DNA from: Planctomycetota bacterium
GTDB taxonomy: Bacteria; Planctomycetota; PUPC01; JABMSA01
DNA length: 16,928 nucleotides
NCBI GenBank assembly: GCA_013202185.1
Contig: JABMSA010000361.1
Span: 1-16,928 of the forward strand
Reading direction: 5' to 3'
In this document: piece after piece, positions 15,002-16,928 of the stretch
Layout: each line of letters begins with the position of its first letter
Position numbering within the stretch: position 1 is the stretch's first letter
Notes under the pieces: generated by a model
What the model was told of the DNA's origin: nothing
Databases searched by the model: none
What the model saw: the letters and a program-made list of their open reading frames with translations, nothing else
Program-made: the position numbers and the translations under genes

Positions 15002-16928
15002 ATGACACAACCCAAACGCAAATCGATTGAGGCGGTTGCCGTGATCGCGGTTCTGGCGATTGCCTGCGCCGCATCCTTTGCCGAGCAGGCCGTCGACAAC
15101 CTCAAGCCGCCCGTGCTGCGCGATGTCATGTGGCAACTGCTGCCGAGGAATGTTCTGCATGTCACGGTAGGCCCCGACGGGCGCATCTGGTGGCAGATGA
15201 AAGGTGAGATGGACCAGGCTGCGGCCTGCTGGCTGATCGAGCAGGAGTTCGGCAAGGAGCAGCCGGCGCTCTGCAACGCGCGGCCGGTGTTGTTCGAGCC
15301 GGGCGGTCGGGTCTGGTTCGCCGTCGACGGCGGCAAGTTGTTGTGTGCATACGACGGGAAAAGTTGGATCATGCGGCAGGCGGCCGACGGGCTCTTCTGC
15401 GGCAATGCCCCCTCCCACGGTCGACGCAATAGAACGGGCTACAATTGCATTGTGAATGGGCGGCTATTCTTCATTGCCTCTGGAGGGGTCCACTGCTTCG
15501 ATCCGCAGACCAACACGTGGTCTTACCAGCAAATGCTCGTTGGAAGATGCTGGCAGCCGCTGCTGTTTCCTGAACCCGACGGCGGCGGCGTTGTAGCCTT
15601 CTACAGGCAGAGGCAGACATCTCAAGTCGAAAATGCCCTTGCCGTGTGGCGCTGGCGCGACGGCGCCTGGACGCGCATCCAGATACCGGACGATCTGAGT
15701 GGGTCGCGGATGATTGGCGTCCGGGTTGCTCCGGCGGGGATCTGGATCGACGAGGGCCGCTACGCGACAAGGCCGCAAAAAGGCGTTCAACCGCGCGCCC
15801 CCCTGCTCTTCATCCCCTTCGACCCGGCCCAGGGGCCTCACCGTCCGGACAAGGCCCCCCAGTTCACAGTTGGGCCGTACGTGGCTCGAGACGTGCACCT
15901 GGCGTTCGACGACGATCCGCACGCCGCCTACCTCCGCGCGATGGAAGTGTTCAAAGACGGTGAGCTACTGGGGCCCGGCATGCTCATCGAACGCAAGGAC
16001 GGATCAGTCTCGCTTCTGAAGGGAATATGGCTGGCCGACATCCCCCGCTACAGCTCCGGCTGGTCGTGCACTGGCCCGATCGAAGCACCAAAGTCAGCCG
16101 CCGTGTGGGTACCTTCAAAGAAGATCCGCGACCGCGCCGTGCTGTATAGCGTGGAAACCGGATCGCGCATTATGGAGGTTCCTCTCCCTCGTTTCGGCTT
16201 CGTTCACGCTGTGCGTCCCGACGGCACCGCGTTCCTCTCCATCGGTGATTCCGGGCGCCCGGCGATAATAGTCTTCAAGCACTCCGCCGAAGACGAGCGA
16301 GAGCAGCTCGCAACCGTCTCGAAGTTTAAGATTCGCAACTCGTGCTTCTCGGTTGCGCCAGACGGATCCGTGTGGGCAAACTGCGGCACCGACCCGGAAA
16401 TGGAGAAGAAGTTCAACGCCTCCCTGGAAATCGTCCGCTTCGACGGTGAGAGCTGGGGGACGGTTGAGGCGCTTCGGAACTTCAAGGACCCGCGATGGAT
16501 TGTCCATGGGCAAAACAACGAATTGCTCGCCCGATGCGGGAAGGAATACATTCTGATGCTGGGAGACGAGTGCTATGCCTCCGACGATCTGGAGATGCTG
16601 ATCAGCGCTCATCGCGAGGAGTGCGCGCGAGCCTTCCTCAACGGCTGCATTCGACCCGCACCGAGCTACGGTGGGGGGGCCGGTTCTCGGGAGTGCGAGA
16701 TCGTGGCCGATGCCGCCCGCAACATCTGGATGCTGGCCGACGAACTGAAGCTCCTCATGCCCGGTCAACCGTGGATCAAGCTGACGGACAAGCCGATTCC
16801 ACGTAGAAACGGCCTGCATCATGCAGAGTCTGGATGGCAACCACGGATCCAAGCAGTGGCACAGCCCTCTGGGCTGTGTTCCGGATCGCACCTGCCAATT
16901 CGTCCGGACCGGTCGGTTCCGGATGGCA
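15002..16928 (+). CDS. Exported propeller-like protein, tandem paralogue B (3' end cut by window edge or altered)
   Basis: AAGGAAG (14990-14996) lies 5 bases before ATG 15002. The frame is open through 642 codons to the window end without a stop. The signal peptide ends at ASFA (about residue 27); a LAIAC just before could instead make it a lipoprotein. Then come KPPVLRDVMWQLLPRN, VGPDGRIWWQ, FEPGGRVWF, LCAYDGKSWI, FCGNAPSHGR (from about 132), GGVHCFDPQTNTWSYQ and LGPGMLIERKDG, each with a counterpart at the same place in paralogue A. The match continues to about VADAARNIWM and WIKLTD, then is lost: residues after about 605 (LHHAESGWQPRIQ...) have no counterpart in A, and the DNA there is full of palindromes. 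The true product may end differently through an insertion, deletion or frameshift. Role as for paralogue A, unknown. Confidence 0.78.
   Translation, partial: MTQPKRKSIEAVAVIAVLAIACAASFAEQAVDNLKPPVLRDVMWQLLPRNVLHVTVGPDGRIWWQMKGEMDQAAACWLIEQEFGKEQPALCNARPVLFEPGGRVWFAVDGGKLLCAYDGKSWIMRQAADGLFCGNAPSHGRRNRTGYNCIVNGRLFFIASGGVHCFDPQTNTWSYQQMLVGRCWQPLLFPEPDGGGVVAFYRQRQTSQVENALAVWRWRDGAWTRIQIPDDLSGSRMIGVRVAPAGIWIDEGRYATRPQKGVQPRAPLLFIPFDPAQGPHRPDKAPQFTVGPYVARDVHLAFDDDPHAAYLRAMEVFKDGELLGPGMLIERKDGSVSLLKGIWLADIPRYSSGWSCTGPIEAPKSAAVWVPSKKIRDRAVLYSVETGSRIMEVPLPRFGFVHAVRPDGTAFLSIGDSGRPAIIVFKHSAEDEREQLATVSKFKIRNSCFSVAPDGSVWANCGTDPEMEKKFNASLEIVRFDGESWGTVEALRNFKDPRWIVHGQNNELLARCGKEYILMLGDECYASDDLEMLISAHREECARAFLNGCIRPAPSYGGGAGSRECEIVADAARNIWMLADELKLLMPGQPWIKLTDKPIPRRNGLHHAESGWQPRIQAVAQPSGLCSGSHLPIRPDRSVPDG
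16814..16928. repeat. Palindrome-rich repeat-like segment at the window end
   Basis: The segment holds CTGCAT-C-ATGCAG (16814-16826), an 8-bp GC-rich hairpin CACAGCCC-TCT-GGGCTGTG (16860-16878), and overlapping palindromes GTCCGGAC (16902-16909) and GACCGGTC (16907-16914). Direct repeats are TTCCGGAT (16879 and 16917) and GGATGGCA (16832 and 16921). This density is unlike the coding DNA before it and resembles a dispersed intergenic repeat. The frame of paralogue B runs through it. Confidence 0.5.

Noticed and set aside
16115..16891. 258-codon minus-strand frame opposite propeller paralogue B
   Set aside because: Most of it lies opposite sequence that matches paralogue A in the plus frame. 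Only its first ~25 codons lie in the palindrome-rich end.

Overview
The window is GC-rich, densely coded and bacterial. Its repertoire resembles Planctomycetota or a neighbouring PVC-type lineage: a TPR/STN secretin-like protein, a membrane-anchored prenyltransferase-toroid plus HEAT protein, a peptidase-MA protein with an N-terminal small beta domain, many TPR proteins and many exported proteins. This placement is inferred from protein architecture only; there is no rRNA or other marker. No tRNA, rRNA, CRISPR array, transposase or phage gene was seen. Most genes have good Shine-Dalgarno sites and sit in short-spaced co-directional runs.

Region 1 (1-5578, + strand). The 3' end of a secretin-type STN-domain protein is followed by a very strong hairpin (701-735). 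An operon-like run of three envelope genes comes next: a TPR lipoprotein candidate (923-1939), an exported peptidase-MA metalloprotease (1962-3338), and a membrane-anchored toroid/HEAT/C-terminal beta-barrel protein (3314-5578) that overlaps its neighbour by 25 bases.

Region 2 (5602-7011, - strand). Three separate stand-alone PilZ proteins lie in tandem. All keep the c-di-GMP-binding arginines and the [D/N]xSxxG motif, with identical spacing. They are convergent with region 1 and divergent from region 3.

Region 3 (7012-16928, + strand). A textbook sigma70-like promoter, overlapped by an operator-like inverted repeat, drives a zinc-dependent medium-chain dehydrogenase (7287-8327). After it come: a membrane-anchored signal peptidase I homologue that has lost its catalytic Ser and Lys (8395-8853); a membrane TPR/Ig-like protein (8869-10854); a zinc-ribbon single-pass membrane protein (10851-11393, ATGA overlap); a lipoprotein-type archaemetzincin (11452-12426); and two tandem paralogous exported propeller-like proteins (12468-14981 and 15002 to the window end). 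The last reading frame stays open to the edge, but its final ~115 bases are full of palindromes and no longer match the paralogue.

The most unusual unit is the pseudo-signal-peptidase / TPR-Ig / zinc-ribbon trio. It is translationally tight and entirely membrane-bound, followed by an exported metalloprotease and the two propeller proteins. I infer a cell-envelope assembly or surveillance module, but its function is unknown.
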